This document shows, in pieces, positions 25,600 through 33,807 of a stretch of 64,000 nucleotides of DNA. Both the position numbers and the translations under genes were made by a program. The stretch's first letter is position 1, and each line of letters opens with the position of its first letter. Source of the DNA: Anaerococcus prevotii DSM 20548 (GTDB lineage: Bacteria; Bacillota; Clostridia; Tissierellales; Peptoniphilaceae); assembly GCF_000024105.1 (NCBI RefSeq), contig NC_013171.1, positions 926,501 through 990,500 of the forward strand, written 5' to 3'. The notes under the pieces were generated by a model, which worked only from the letters and a program-made list of their open reading frames with translations, had not been told where the DNA came from and made no database searches.

Positions 25600-25647
25600 T
25601 TTTCCCTCCTCTCATATAATATATTATTATATCATAGAGGAAGGAAT

Positions 25648-26481
25648 ATGAAATATATAAAATATGAAGTTCACGAAAATACAAGTGTAAGGCAGTTCCT
25701 AAAAGCTAAAAACTTTTCAAAAAAGAGCATAGAGGATATTTTAAAGACAGGCTACATTTTAAATGGGAAGAAGCAAAGAAAAAGTCTTAATCTTAAAAAA
25801 AGTGATGAGTTGAAAATTATTATAGAAGACGAGAGAGTCGACTATGAGCCGAAAAAAGGTGGTATTAATATAGTCTATGAAGACGACAACAGTTTAGTTA
25901 TAAGTAAGGAAGCTAACATAACTGTGAATTCTAAAAACCAGATAAGCTTATCTAACTACATAGCCAATTATTTTATTGATAGCGGCCAAGAATCTAAGAT
26001 AAGGCTTGTTAACAGGCTTGATATGGATACATCAGGTCTTATGCTAATAGCTAAGAATAAGTATTCACATGCTTATTATCAAAAACAGTTAGAAGAAAAT
26101 ACTATGAAGAAAAAATATTTAGCTGTAGTGGAAGGAATGTTAGATATTGATTCTTTGTACGAAAATAAATTCTCATATAACGAGAAAAAGAAAAATTATG
26201 AGCCTTCAGACAAGGGGAAAATATCTAGGACTTACTTTAAATCAATAAGGATCAATTGTGATTTCTCAATAATTGAGTGTGAAATACTAACAGGAAGGAC
26301 TCACCAAATCAGGGCAAGTCTTACAGATTTGGGACATCCTATTTGGGGCGATAAGCTATACGGTTCAGATAAAAATCTCGATAGGTTTCTTCTTCATTCT
26401 TATAGGCTTGAGTTTACTAGTTTTTATAATGAGGAAAACATCAAATTAAATGATTATCCGAAATTTATAGGATTTCTTTAA
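25648..26481 (+). CDS. RluA-family pseudouridine synthase (first copy)
   Basis: The 277-aa protein isomerises uridines in rRNA or tRNA. The catalytic motif RLDMDTSGLMLIAK carries Asp125, and the late LTGRTHQIRAS motif is intact. The N-terminal ~60 residues form an S4-like domain (RQFLKAKNFSKKSIEDIL). The frame is open back to 25540 inside nadK, but AGAGGAAGGA before ATG 25648 marks the start. A second family member lies at 38244. The exact target site cannot be told. Confidence 0.88.
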   Translation: MKYIKYEVHENTSVRQFLKAKNFSKKSIEDILKTGYILNGKKQRKSLNLKKSDELKIIIEDERVDYEPKKGGINIVYEDDNSLVISKEANITVNSKNQISLSNYIANYFIDSGQESKIRLVNRLDMDTSGLMLIAKNKYSHAYYQKQLEENTMKKKYLAVVEGMLDIDSLYENKFSYNEKKKNYEPSDKGKISRTYFKSIRINCDFSIIECEILTGRTHQIRASLTDLGHPIWGDKLYGSDKNLDRFLLHSYRLEFTSFYNEENIKLNDYPKFIGFL

Positions 26482-26502
26482 GAAAAATGAAAACAATATT
26501 AT

Positions 26503-26531
26503 TTGCATAAATCCTTTTCATATTATATAAT
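26503..26531 (+). promoter_or_regulatory. Promoter of 6S-like RNA
   Basis: TTGCAT (26503-26508), 17-nt spacer, TATAAT (26526-26531); the RNA would begin near 26538. Confidence 0.75.
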
Positions 26532-26537
26532 AAAACT

Positions 26538-26700
26538 ATCCTGAGGTGTCGGTCCAAATTTAAACCTACAACTTTTATAAGGGATTGCGGAGTTCTAGCT
26601 TTGATGGCAAGCCTCCTTTGAGGGGAAGTCAGAGATTCTAGACAGCTTGCCCACCTTCACATACGCGAAGGTCTTAAAGATAGGGCCCCCTTAGGATTTA
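26538..26700 (+). ncRNA. ssrS: Probable 6S RNA
   Basis: A ~160-nt transcript without ORF has complementary ends (ATCCTGAGG at 26538-26546 with CCTTAGGAT at 26689-26697), an inner stem GGCAAGC/GCTTGCC, small hairpins CCTC/GAGG and CCTTC/GAAGG, and a conserved-looking GGGCCC near the 3' side. A long irregular rod with these end motifs is the Firmicute 6S pattern; 6S RNA binds the housekeeping RNA polymerase. The promoter is near consensus. The call rests on remembered consensus, not on a covariance search. Confidence 0.72.
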
Positions 26701-26768
26701 ATTAAATTAGGTTTACTTGCCAATTTTTGGGTATAAATTAAGTAAGACTAAATAATAAAGGAGAACAT

Positions 26769-27383
26769 ATGTCAATATCAGATTATATCGAACAAAAAGC
26801 ACAAGCTAAAAAAAGAGAAGTAAAATACGAAATTTGGAAAGCAAAGAATCATGACAGCAGAATGAGAGCTCAAGGAGCAATCTTAGGTACATTAGTTGGT
26901 GCCGCAGCTGGATTATTACTTGCTCCAAAATCTGGAAAAGAAACTAGAGAAGATATAGTAGATGCCTTCAACGATACAGTTGACACTGTAAAAGATGGAG
27001 CTATCAATGCCGTTGATAGTGCAAAAGACGGCTACGAAGATCTTAGATACAGAGCATACACTGACCTAAAACCAATTAAAGATGGTTTTGAATATGGTAC
27101 AGAAATAGTAAAAGAAACTGGAAGTCAAATTAAAGAAGCCTCAAAAGATGCTGCAGAAAACATCAAAGATGGAGCAAGCGATGTTAAAGATATCGTAAAA
27201 GAAGGTGCTAAAGAGGCTAAAGAAGTAGCAGAAGAAACAGGAAAAGAAGTCAAAGAAGACGCGAAAGATGCTGCTAGTGATACAAAAAATGCCGCTAAAG
27301 AAGTAAAAAAAGAAGCTAAAGAAACCGCTAAGGAAGTAAAAAAAGAAGACGAAAAAGCTAAAAAAGATACAAAGAAAAACTAA
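26769..27383 (+). CDS. YtxH-domain protein with LEA-like repeats
   Basis: The 204-aa protein has a YtxH core: a hydrophobic glycine-rich helix GAILGTLVGAAAGLLLAPKSG (~36-56; part) followed by RED. From ~125 to the end it is an alternating A/K/E/D repeat (KEAKEVAEETGKEVKEDAKD type, ~11-residue period) like late-embryogenesis-abundant proteins, probably an extended amphipathic helix. YtxH proteins belong to general stress responses. It is followed 10 nt later by the DUF948-like gene, a pairing also seen as ytxH-ytxG. Confidence 0.75.
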   Translation: MSISDYIEQKAQAKKREVKYEIWKAKNHDSRMRAQGAILGTLVGAAAGLLLAPKSGKETREDIVDAFNDTVDTVKDGAINAVDSAKDGYEDLRYRAYTDLKPIKDGFEYGTEIVKETGSQIKEASKDAAENIKDGASDVKDIVKEGAKEAKEVAEETGKEVKEDAKDAASDTKNAAKEVKKEAKETAKEVKKEDEKAKKDTKKN

Positions 27384-27393
27384 GGAGATTTAG

Positions 27394-27837
27394 ATGCTAA
27401 CAATAAATGTAGATCTTCTTGGAAATATTATTTTAACGATTTTAGGCATAGTTGCCCTAGTGTTTTTAGTGCTTCTCCTAAAGAATCTAAATTCATTAGT
27501 GACCAAGGTCCAAGGAGTGCTTGACAAGAACTCAGACAATCTTGATCAAGTAATAGACAAATTGCCTAATATAGCTGATCAAGCAAATACGCTTGTAGCA
27601 AATGTTAACACAATCGTAGCTGATCCTAATCTAAAAATGGCAATAGCCAAAGCAAATGATACAATGACAAATGTAAATAGCATTACTGATGACTTAAGAG
27701 ATACTGTAAATTATGTCGGAGTTACTGCTGTTGATAGTGTCGATACATTAGGTGCTGGGGTTGCTTCTATAACTGATTATTCAACATTAATTATGGATGT
27801 AATTGATATAGCAAGAAATGTAATATCAGGTAGATAA
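27394..27837 (+). CDS. DUF948/YtxG-like membrane-anchored protein
   Basis: This 147-aa protein has an N-terminal membrane helix (~10-30, NIILTILGIVALVFLVLLL) and a helical extracytoplasmic or cytosolic part with heptad-like repeats (NLDQVIDKLPNIADQANTLV). This layout fits DUF948. It lies directly after the YtxH-domain gene and before a terminator at 27842. Its molecular role is unknown. Confidence 0.65.
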   Translation: MLTINVDLLGNIILTILGIVALVFLVLLLKNLNSLVTKVQGVLDKNSDNLDQVIDKLPNIADQANTLVANVNTIVADPNLKMAIAKANDTMTNVNSITDDLRDTVNYVGVTAVDSVDTLGAGVASITDYSTLIMDVIDIARNVISGR

Positions 27838-27841
27838 AGTT

Positions 27842-27868
27842 AAGGTCATCAAGCGATGGCCTTTATTA
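27842..27868 (+). terminator. Terminator after ytxH/DUF948 pair
   Basis: AAGGTCATC / GATGGCCTT stem (one G-U pair) with AAGC loop and T-rich tail, 4 nt after the stop codon. Confidence 0.8.
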
Positions 27869-27889
27869 TTTCTTATTTAAGGAGGAAAT

Positions 27890-28900
27890 ATGGGTCAACC
27901 AACAATTAAAGATGTAGCAAAGCTTGCGGGAGTGTCAATTTCAACTGTATCTAGAGTAATGAATAATTCCAAGCCTGTTAGTCCTGAAGCTAGGAAGAAA
28001 GTCTTGGATGCAATAAATAAACTCGACTTTAAGCCTAATGAGCTAGCAAGATCACTTGTAATGCGTAAATCGAACCTAGTTGGTGTAATTGTCGAGGATA
28101 TAGGTATAGAATACATGGCTCAACTTATTAGAGGGATTGAAGAGATTGGTAGAGTATACAAGTATGATATTCTATTGTCTAGTTCTTATGGTGATGAAGA
28201 AGCTCTAGAAAACTCAATTGACTTCCTTGCGACAAAACAAGTAGAAGGCCTAGTTATAATAACTGAAAATATTTCACCAGAAGTTCTTGTGAAATTAAGA
28301 GATAGGAGAATTCCTTTTGTTCTTTTAGATAAATATCATACCTATAAGAACGTTAAATCTGTAAAGGTTGATTATGCTGCAGAAGAAAAAAGGCTTATCG
28401 AAAGTTTAATAGAAAATGGTCATGAGAATATTTTATATATAAATCATGAAGAAAACAACATACTTAACCAAAACATGCTAAAGGGTTATAGGGATGCATT
28501 ATCTGAGTCTGGAAAGAAAGAATTTGTGATTAATACAAAAGGCATAAGCTCTGATGATGGATACAATATAGGTGGACAAGCCCTAAAGCTTGTTAAAGAA
28601 GAAACTATAACAGCAGTGTCATGTGTAAATGATGAAGTAGCAATTGGTTTTATGAACTATTGTGTAGATAACGGTATAGATGTACCTAAGGACTTATCAG
28701 TTACTGGATTTGGCGACTCAAATATAGCAAGTATATATAGACCAAAAGTAAGTACAGTATCTATTCCATATTATGATATTGGGGCTATATCTATTCGTGC
28801 CTTAATAAAAAGGATAAAGGAAGAAGAAGATATACTTGAAGACGATTGGATTATAGACGGTCAAGTTGTAGAAAGAGAGTCAACAAAGTCAATTAATTAA
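27890..28900 (+). CDS. ccpA: LacI-family regulator, probable CcpA
   Basis: The 336-aa protein has a LacI helix-turn-helix (TIKDVAKLAGVSISTVSRVM, 4-23), hinge helix ARSLVMRKSNLVGVI (~54-68) and a periplasmic-binding-like core. Core segments ARGIEDI-like (LIRGIEEIGRVYKYDILLSS) and VSTVSIPYYDIGAISIRAL resemble CcpA. The next gene is ptsH, whose product keeps Ser46, the residue whose phosphorylation makes HPr a CcpA co-repressor. I therefore infer CcpA rather than a sugar-specific LacI. GGAGG precedes ATG. Confidence 0.72.
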   Translation: MGQPTIKDVAKLAGVSISTVSRVMNNSKPVSPEARKKVLDAINKLDFKPNELARSLVMRKSNLVGVIVEDIGIEYMAQLIRGIEEIGRVYKYDILLSSSYGDEEALENSIDFLATKQVEGLVIITENISPEVLVKLRDRRIPFVLLDKYHTYKNVKSVKVDYAAEEKRLIESLIENGHENILYINHEENNILNQNMLKGYRDALSESGKKEFVINTKGISSDDGYNIGGQALKLVKEETITAVSCVNDEVAIGFMNYCVDNGIDVPKDLSVTGFGDSNIASIYRPKVSTVSIPYYDIGAISIRALIKRIKEEEDILEDDWIIDGQVVERESTKSIN

Positions 28901-28926
28901 CAATAATTATAATCTTATTGTTAATT
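28895..28926. promoter_or_regulatory. 12-bp perfect inverted repeat between ccpA-like gene and ptsH
   Basis: AATTAACAATAA (28895-28906) and TTATTGTTAATT (28915-28926) with an 8-nt loop cover the ccpA-like stop codon and the presumed ptsH -35 box TTGTTA (28918-28923; -10 TAAAAT at 28940-28945, 16-nt spacer). It may be an operator or an RNA hairpin; no T-run follows. Confidence 0.55.
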
Positions 28927-28979
28927 CATAAAAAAATAGTAAAATAGAATTGTAATAATAAAATAGGAGGCAATCAATT

Positions 28980-29240
28980 ATGGCAGAAAGAAAAGTTGTA
29001 GTAGCTAATGAAACTGGATTACACGCTAGACCAGCAGCATCATTAGTACAATTTGTAAAAAACTACCCAGGTGAAGTTAAGATAATCAAAGAAGGTAAAG
29101 AAGCAAATGCTAAATCAATCTTCAACGTTATGAGCCCTGGAATTGCTAAAGGAACAGAAATTACTTTAGTAGTAGAAGGTGAAGATGAAGAAAAATTTGC
29201 AGATGAATTAGTTGAATTTATCAATAACTTATCTGAATAA
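28980..29240 (+). CDS. ptsH: Phosphocarrier protein HPr
   Basis: The 86-aa protein passes phosphate from enzyme I to sugar permeases. H15 in GLHARPA is the phosphorylated histidine and S46 in AKSIFNVMSPG is the HPr-kinase site, both intact, so it can serve catabolite repression. The kinase gene is not in the window. GGAGG lies 9 nt before ATG. A strong terminator follows, separating it from ptsI. Confidence 0.98.
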   Translation: MAERKVVVANETGLHARPAASLVQFVKNYPGEVKIIKEGKEANAKSIFNVMSPGIAKGTEITLVVEGEDEEKFADELVEFINNLSE

Positions 29241-29253
29241 TACGATTGTTATT

Positions 29254-29281
29254 AAGGATACTGTTACAGTATCCTTTTTTT
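29254..29281 (+). terminator. Terminator between ptsH and ptsI
   Basis: Perfect 10-bp stem AAGGATACTG / CAGTATCCTT with a TTA loop and T-run. It should make HPr transcripts more abundant than ptsI read-through. Confidence 0.9.
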
Positions 29282-29300
29282 AAAATAAGGAGTAATAATT

Positions 29301-31004
29301 ATGAGCGAAAAATATAAAGGTTTAATTGCCAGTAGTGGCGTTGCTATAGGCAATTTGTATTTATTTACTAGAGATAAAGTTGTAATAAGCGATAACAAAA
29401 TCGGAGAAAATGATACAAAAGAAGAGTTCGCCAAAGTAAAAAAGGCGATTGATGATTATATACAAGACTTAGCAAAGCTAGAAGGAGCAAGCGAAGCTCA
29501 ATCAAATATAGCAAAGGCTCATACAGAGCTTCTTTCTGATCCATATTTTACAGATACTATAGAATCTAAAATAACAAATGAGCTAAAAAATAGCGAGATG
29601 GCTCTAGATGAGACTATCAAAGAAATGGTTGAGATTATGAGTCAAATAGATGATGATTACTTGAGAGAACGTGCAAGCGACTACCAAGATATAGGATTCC
29701 AAGTAATGTATAAGCTAAAAGGTATCACACCAAAGACTCTATCAAATCTTGATAAGGGAAGTATTGTTATATCAAAAGAGCTTACGCCATCTGACACATC
29801 AAATATGGATAAAGAAGCAGTAGTAGGTTTTGCAACAGACCTTGGTGGTAAGACAAGCCATACTTCGATAATAGCACAAACACTCGACATTCCAGCACTT
29901 GTAGGAATGGGAGATATTTCTAAAAATGTAAAAGGTGGAGAAAAAGCAATTCTCGACACAAATGAGGGAATTTTAATAGTTAATCCATCAGATGAAGAAA
30001 TATCTAAATATGAACTATTAATCAAAGAACAAAAAGAGAAGAAAGAAAGATTAAAAGAAATAAAAGATAAAGAAGCAATCAGTACAGATGGCAAGAAGAT
30101 TGAAGTTTCTGCCAATATTGGAAATATTGAAGATTTAAAGCTTGCTATAGAAAATGGTTGTGATGGAGTTGGTTTATTTAGAACAGAATTTTTATACATG
30201 CAAAACTCTGACTTCCCATCAGAAGAAAGTCAATTTGAAGTTTACAAAGAAGCTACACAAATGCTTGGAGATAAACCTCTAATTATAAGAACACTTGATA
30301 TTGGTGGAGATAAGGGACTTGATTATTTCGAATTCCCAAAAGAGGATAATCCATTTTTAGGCTACAGAGCTATAAGACTTTGTCTAGACAAAAAAGAAAT
30401 GTTTAAAGACCAACTAAGAGGCCTAGTTAGAGCATCTGCTTTCGGAAATCTTAAGATTATGATTCCTTTTGTAGTAAATATAGATGAATTAAAGGAAGCG
30501 AGAAATCTAATTGAAGAAATCAAAGAAGAACTAGACGAAAAAGGTATCGCCTACAACAAAGACCTTGATGTTGGAATAATGGTTGAGACATCATCATCTA
30601 TTATTATGGCTGATAAATTTATAAAGTACGCTGACTTTTTCTCTATAGGAACAAACGATTTAACTCAATACACATTGGCAGTAGATAGAGGAAATGAGCA
30701 CATAGCAGACTATTACTCAAACTTTAACCCTGCTGTTTTAAGAGCAATCAAGCATGTAATAGACGTTTCTCACAAGGCTGGTAAATGGACTGGCATGTGC
30801 GGAGCTTTCGCATCAGATACACAAGCAACTAAATTACTTCTTGGTCTAGGCTTAGATGAATTTTCTGGATCATCAGCTAAGATTGCTGAGATTAAAGATA
30901 CAATTATAACATCCAGCCAAGAAGAAGAAGCGAAATTTGCTGACAAGGTTCTTGACTGCGAATTAACTGAGGAAGTAGAGAATTTAGTAAAAGAGCATAA
31001 TTAA
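29301..31004 (+). CDS. ptsI: PTS enzyme I (phosphoenolpyruvate-protein phosphotransferase)
   Basis: The 567-aa enzyme moves phosphate from PEP to HPr. The active histidine H187 lies in GGKTSHTSI. The PEP-binding domain has FRTEFLYM (~294-301), RTLDIGGDKGL (~331-341), GIMVE(T), SIGTNDLTQY (~452-461) and the cysteine loop GMCGAFASD (~496-504). Length is standard. It sits 20 nt after the ptsH terminator, with AAGGAG before ATG, and is followed 3 nt later by an APH-fold gene. Confidence 0.97.
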   Translation: MSEKYKGLIASSGVAIGNLYLFTRDKVVISDNKIGENDTKEEFAKVKKAIDDYIQDLAKLEGASEAQSNIAKAHTELLSDPYFTDTIESKITNELKNSEMALDETIKEMVEIMSQIDDDYLRERASDYQDIGFQVMYKLKGITPKTLSNLDKGSIVISKELTPSDTSNMDKEAVVGFATDLGGKTSHTSIIAQTLDIPALVGMGDISKNVKGGEKAILDTNEGILIVNPSDEEISKYELLIKEQKEKKERLKEIKDKEAISTDGKKIEVSANIGNIEDLKLAIENGCDGVGLFRTEFLYMQNSDFPSEESQFEVYKEATQMLGDKPLIIRTLDIGGDKGLDYFEFPKEDNPFLGYRAIRLCLDKKEMFKDQLRGLVRASAFGNLKIMIPFVVNIDELKEARNLIEEIKEELDEKGIAYNKDLDVGIMVETSSSIIMADKFIKYADFFSIGTNDLTQYTLAVDRGNEHIADYYSNFNPAVLRAIKHVIDVSHKAGKWTGMCGAFASDTQATKLLLGLGLDEFSGSSAKIAEIKDTIITSSQEEEAKFADKVLDCELTEEVENLVKEHN

Positions 31005-31007
31005 AAA

Positions 31008-31904
31008 ATGATAAAGAACTATGATTTTTTAAAACATACACAATTATTTTCTGATGTGAAAAATATAGTTGCTATTGATAAGATATCAGAAAATAAACTA
31101 AAAATAACAAACGGGCTTGGAGAAGATTATGTCTTTGCCTATTATGACATCAAAGATCATGAAGCGATTGAAAGCGAACAATTTATCCAAGGACGTCTAG
31201 AAGATATAGGGCTGGCTCCTCTTCGTATATATGAGGAGGGAATAATGCCTGATATAAACAAGGCTTACAAAATTTTTGAATATAGACAGGAGATTTCCCT
31301 AGGAGAGTTTCTTAGAGATAATAGTAATAGTGATTGTAGGAATGTTGGTATAGCTTTTGGAAAGGTCTTAAAAGATTTTCACCAAGTAAAACCTACTGAA
31401 GCTGTCGACTGGGAGAAGAAATTCCTCACCAAATCAAATTACCTATTTTATATACATGGTTTATCAGAAGATATTGGGGAAAATGATTATATACTAATAG
31501 ATTATATTGAGGCTAATATACATCTAACTAAAAATACCCCTATAAATCTCATGCACGGGAAAATTAATGAAAAGAATATTAGAATATACGACAATGATAA
31601 ACTTGATCTAAGAGGCATAAAGGATATATCTTATGGAGATGGTGTCTTTGACTTTGTTGATATTAACAAGCTTGCCTTATATTCTGAGGAGTTTGCTAGA
31701 GGTGTTTTGGAAGGGTATTTTGAAGGAAATAAGCCATCTAGAAAGTTTTTTAGGCTCCTAAGCTTGTATCAAGCATATACTATTTTATATAATAAAGTTG
31801 ATAGTAATAGCAAAAAAGACCATAGTTTGGATGAAGAAGAGATCAAACAAATTCTAGAAATGTATGATGATTTTAATGAATTGCTTCCTGAATGGGCCAG
31901 ATAA
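31008..31904 (+). CDS. Aminoglycoside-phosphotransferase-fold protein with altered HGD motif
   Basis: The 298-aa protein has the two-lobe APH/choline-kinase layout. The C-lobe reads MHGKINEKNIRI (182-193) where active enzymes have HGDxxxxNxx, so the catalytic Asp is Lys185; N190 and the metal-type Asp D206 in GIKDISYGD remain. An N-lobe strand pair (KLKITNGLGEDYVFAYYD) and helix precede it. It may be an inactive or divergent kinase. It lies 3 nt after ptsI without a clear ribosome site, so coupling with sugar uptake is likely. Substrate unknown. Confidence 0.6.
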   Translation: MIKNYDFLKHTQLFSDVKNIVAIDKISENKLKITNGLGEDYVFAYYDIKDHEAIESEQFIQGRLEDIGLAPLRIYEEGIMPDINKAYKIFEYRQEISLGEFLRDNSNSDCRNVGIAFGKVLKDFHQVKPTEAVDWEKKFLTKSNYLFYIHGLSEDIGENDYILIDYIEANIHLTKNTPINLMHGKINEKNIRIYDNDKLDLRGIKDISYGDGVFDFVDINKLALYSEEFARGVLEGYFEGNKPSRKFFRLLSLYQAYTILYNKVDSNSKKDHSLDEEEIKQILEMYDDFNELLPEWAR

Positions 31905-31918
31905 ATAAGGAATGAGTC

Positions 31919-32034
31919 AACTTACGAATGATTGGTTGTTTAAGTATACTTGTAATTAGTAATCTAATGTTTAGATTAAGAAGCTTTACTGGCTAAATTA
32001 TACTTAGACTAAATATTTTTCTAGTTCGTAAGTT
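31919..32034. repeat. Nested inverted-repeat element, candidate structured RNA or MITE remnant
   Basis: The gap 31905-32129 has no gene. AACTTACGAA (31919-31928) pairs with TTCGTAAGTT (32025-32034); inside, GTTTAAGTATA (31938-31948) pairs with TATACTTAGAC (31999-32009); inside that, TAATCTAA/TTAGATTA (31960-31978) makes an 8-bp hairpin with a 3-nt loop. GAG and CTC extend the outer arm. The arms form an imperfect terminal inverted repeat of ~35 nt. Confidence 0.6.
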
Positions 32035-32129
32035 CTCTTCCTTTTTCATTGCTTTATTTTATCAACATTCTGATTGAATATAAATCTATTTTGTGATAAC
32101 ATTTTATTATATAAAATCGGAGGAATAAT

Positions 32130-32972
32130 ATGAAGAAATATTTGTGGATACTTTTAGGGACTTTCCTGCTATCAGCAGGCTTATATTTTTTCTTGATCCA
32201 ACATGATATTGCTGCAGGAGGAATATCGGGTTTTTCACTGGTTCTATCGACTGTTTTTCCTAGATGGAGTATAGGGACTATCAACCTTGTACTAAACGTA
32301 CTGGTATTGGCCTTTGGAATTTTGGTATTAGGTTATGATTTTGCGAAGAAGTCCTTATTTGCATCATTTGCCTTATCAGCTTTTATTATTTTATTTGAAA
32401 GAATATTTCCAAATGTGATTTTAAGTCATGATAAAATAATAAATATTATTTTTGGGGCAATTGTTATGAGCTTGGGACTTTCCATAGTATTTTATCACGA
32501 TGCTTCTACTGGAGGCACTGACTTAATAGCGGCAATTGTCAAAAAGCTCACCAACATGCCCATACATATATGTATGTTTATAGCTGATTTTGTCGTAGTA
32601 AGCTTATCTATTAAGGTTTTTGGCATAGAACTAGCCATGTATGCTGTATTGACAATCTTAATTCAATCACTAGGGATTGACTATTTTATACAAGGTTTTG
32701 GTAGAAAAATTGCCATATTGATTATATCTGATAAATACGAAGATATAAACAAATTAATATTAGAAAAACACAAAAAGGGAGTTACCTTACTTAAGGCTCA
32801 AGGAGGATATTCCCTAGAGGATAAAAATGTAATAATGACTGTAACCTCTGTTAGAAAGTTTCCTATAATCAGAGAAGATATAATATCTATAGATGATAGA
32901 GCTTTTATTTTCACCTACCAGGTATCAGAGGTTCTTGGTGAAGGATTTACTTTCGATCAGTTGAGTAATTAA
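32130..32972 (+). CDS. YitT-family membrane protein (DUF161 + DUF2179)
   Basis: The 280-aa protein has five to six membrane helices with the YitT motifs GGISGFSLVLS (~30-40), MSLGLSIVFYHDASTGGTDLIA (~110-131; part) and a cytoplasmic DUF2179 domain from ~190 (GRKIAILIISDKYEDIN, KKGVTLLKAQGGYS). YitT proteins are common in Firmicutes, and the transported substrate is not established. GGAGG lies before ATG. CvfB follows closely. Confidence 0.85.
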   Translation: MKKYLWILLGTFLLSAGLYFFLIQHDIAAGGISGFSLVLSTVFPRWSIGTINLVLNVLVLAFGILVLGYDFAKKSLFASFALSAFIILFERIFPNVILSHDKIINIIFGAIVMSLGLSIVFYHDASTGGTDLIAAIVKKLTNMPIHICMFIADFVVVSLSIKVFGIELAMYAVLTILIQSLGIDYFIQGFGRKIAILIISDKYEDINKLILEKHKKGVTLLKAQGGYSLEDKNVIMTVTSVRKFPIIREDIISIDDRAFIFTYQVSEVLGEGFTFDQLSN

Positions 32973-32982
32973 TTAGGAGAAT

Positions 32983-33807
32983 ATTATCAAAGAATTTACT
33001 ATAAAAAGATTTAGCAAAAATAAGGCATATCTTAAAACAAAATTAGGAGATGCTGTAATAGATAAAAAATATGTGAAGGACATGAGGGTTAATGATAAGG
33101 TAAGCGCAGTTATATATCACGATAGAAATCAAGTCTTGAGGGCAGCTGTCGATTTCCCATATGAAATAGGATCTATTCACTCGCTTAAGGCTGTAGATAT
33201 TGATAAAAAAGGCGTTTATTTTGAAATAGAAAATAATCAAAATATCTTCATGCCTTTTACTGAAAGAACATACAAAATCATAATGGATATGACTTATCCA
33301 GTAGCTTTCAAAGAAGACAGAAACGCTTATGTATACCTAACTTCCAAGATAAGAGACTTGCTTAGAAATGATCACTCATACGAGGAAAATGACGAAGTAA
33401 GCGGTAGGATTTATTCCATAAATAAGTCTATAGGCGCATTTATTGCAGTTGATAATAAATATGACTCCCTACTTAGAATTGTTGAACTTAGAGGAGTTCA
33501 TATAGAAGGCGAGTTAATTGAAGCTAGGGTTAAGGAAGTAAAAGATGATGGTAAGCTTGAGCTTTCATTGAGGCAAAGGGCTTACTTACAGATGGATGAT
33601 GATAGTGACAAAATCCTTGATTATCTTTATGAAAATGATGGAATTGCATATTTTTCAGACAAGTCTTCGCCTGATAATATATATAGGGTTTTTAATATGA
33701 GCAAATCTGCTTTTAAACGAGCTTTAGGAAGACTTTATAAGAATAATGATATAATTATATATAAAGACAGAATTGAACTAAAGGAGGATAAATATGACAG
33801 AAGATAA
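32983..33807 (+). CDS. cvfB: CvfB-like S1/winged-helix RNA-binding regulator, apparently ATT/ATC start
   Basis: The C-terminal parts match CvfB: tandem S1-like domains (GRIYSINKSIGAFIAVD..., GKLELSLRQRAY) and a winged helix ending LNDKSSP-like FSDKSSPDNIYRVFNMSKS. The first standard start in frame is GTG 33073, without a ribosome site, which would cut the first S1-like domain. The frame continues upstream to a stop at 32974; residues encoded there (IKRFSKNKAYLKTKLGD) align with the CvfB N-terminus. AGGAG (32975-32979) then points to ATT 32983 or ATC 32986 as start (~274 aa). It overlaps the next gene by 14 nt. Confidence 0.75.
   Translation: MIKEFTIKRFSKNKAYLKTKLGDAVIDKKYVKDMRVNDKVSAVIYHDRNQVLRAAVDFPYEIGSIHSLKAVDIDKKGVYFEIENNQNIFMPFTERTYKIIMDMTYPVAFKEDRNAYVYLTSKIRDLLRNDHSYEENDEVSGRIYSINKSIGAFIAVDNKYDSLLRIVELRGVHIEGELIEARVKEVKDDGKLELSLRQRAYLQMDDDSDKILDYLYENDGIAYFSDKSSPDNIYRVFNMSKSAFKRALGRLYKNNDIIIYKDRIELKEDKYDRR

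Noticed and set aside
25540-25647. N-terminal extension of the rluA-type gene into nadK
   Set aside because: A good ribosome site precedes ATG 25648, and the extension would overlap the start of the divergent nadK gene.
29681-30199. 172-codon open frame on the minus strand
   Set aside because: Antisense to ptsI, serine/proline-rich shadow translation without recognisable domain or start signal.
33073-33807. GTG 33073 as start of CvfB
   Set aside because: No ribosome site, and it would remove the first S1-like domain that is encoded upstream in frame.
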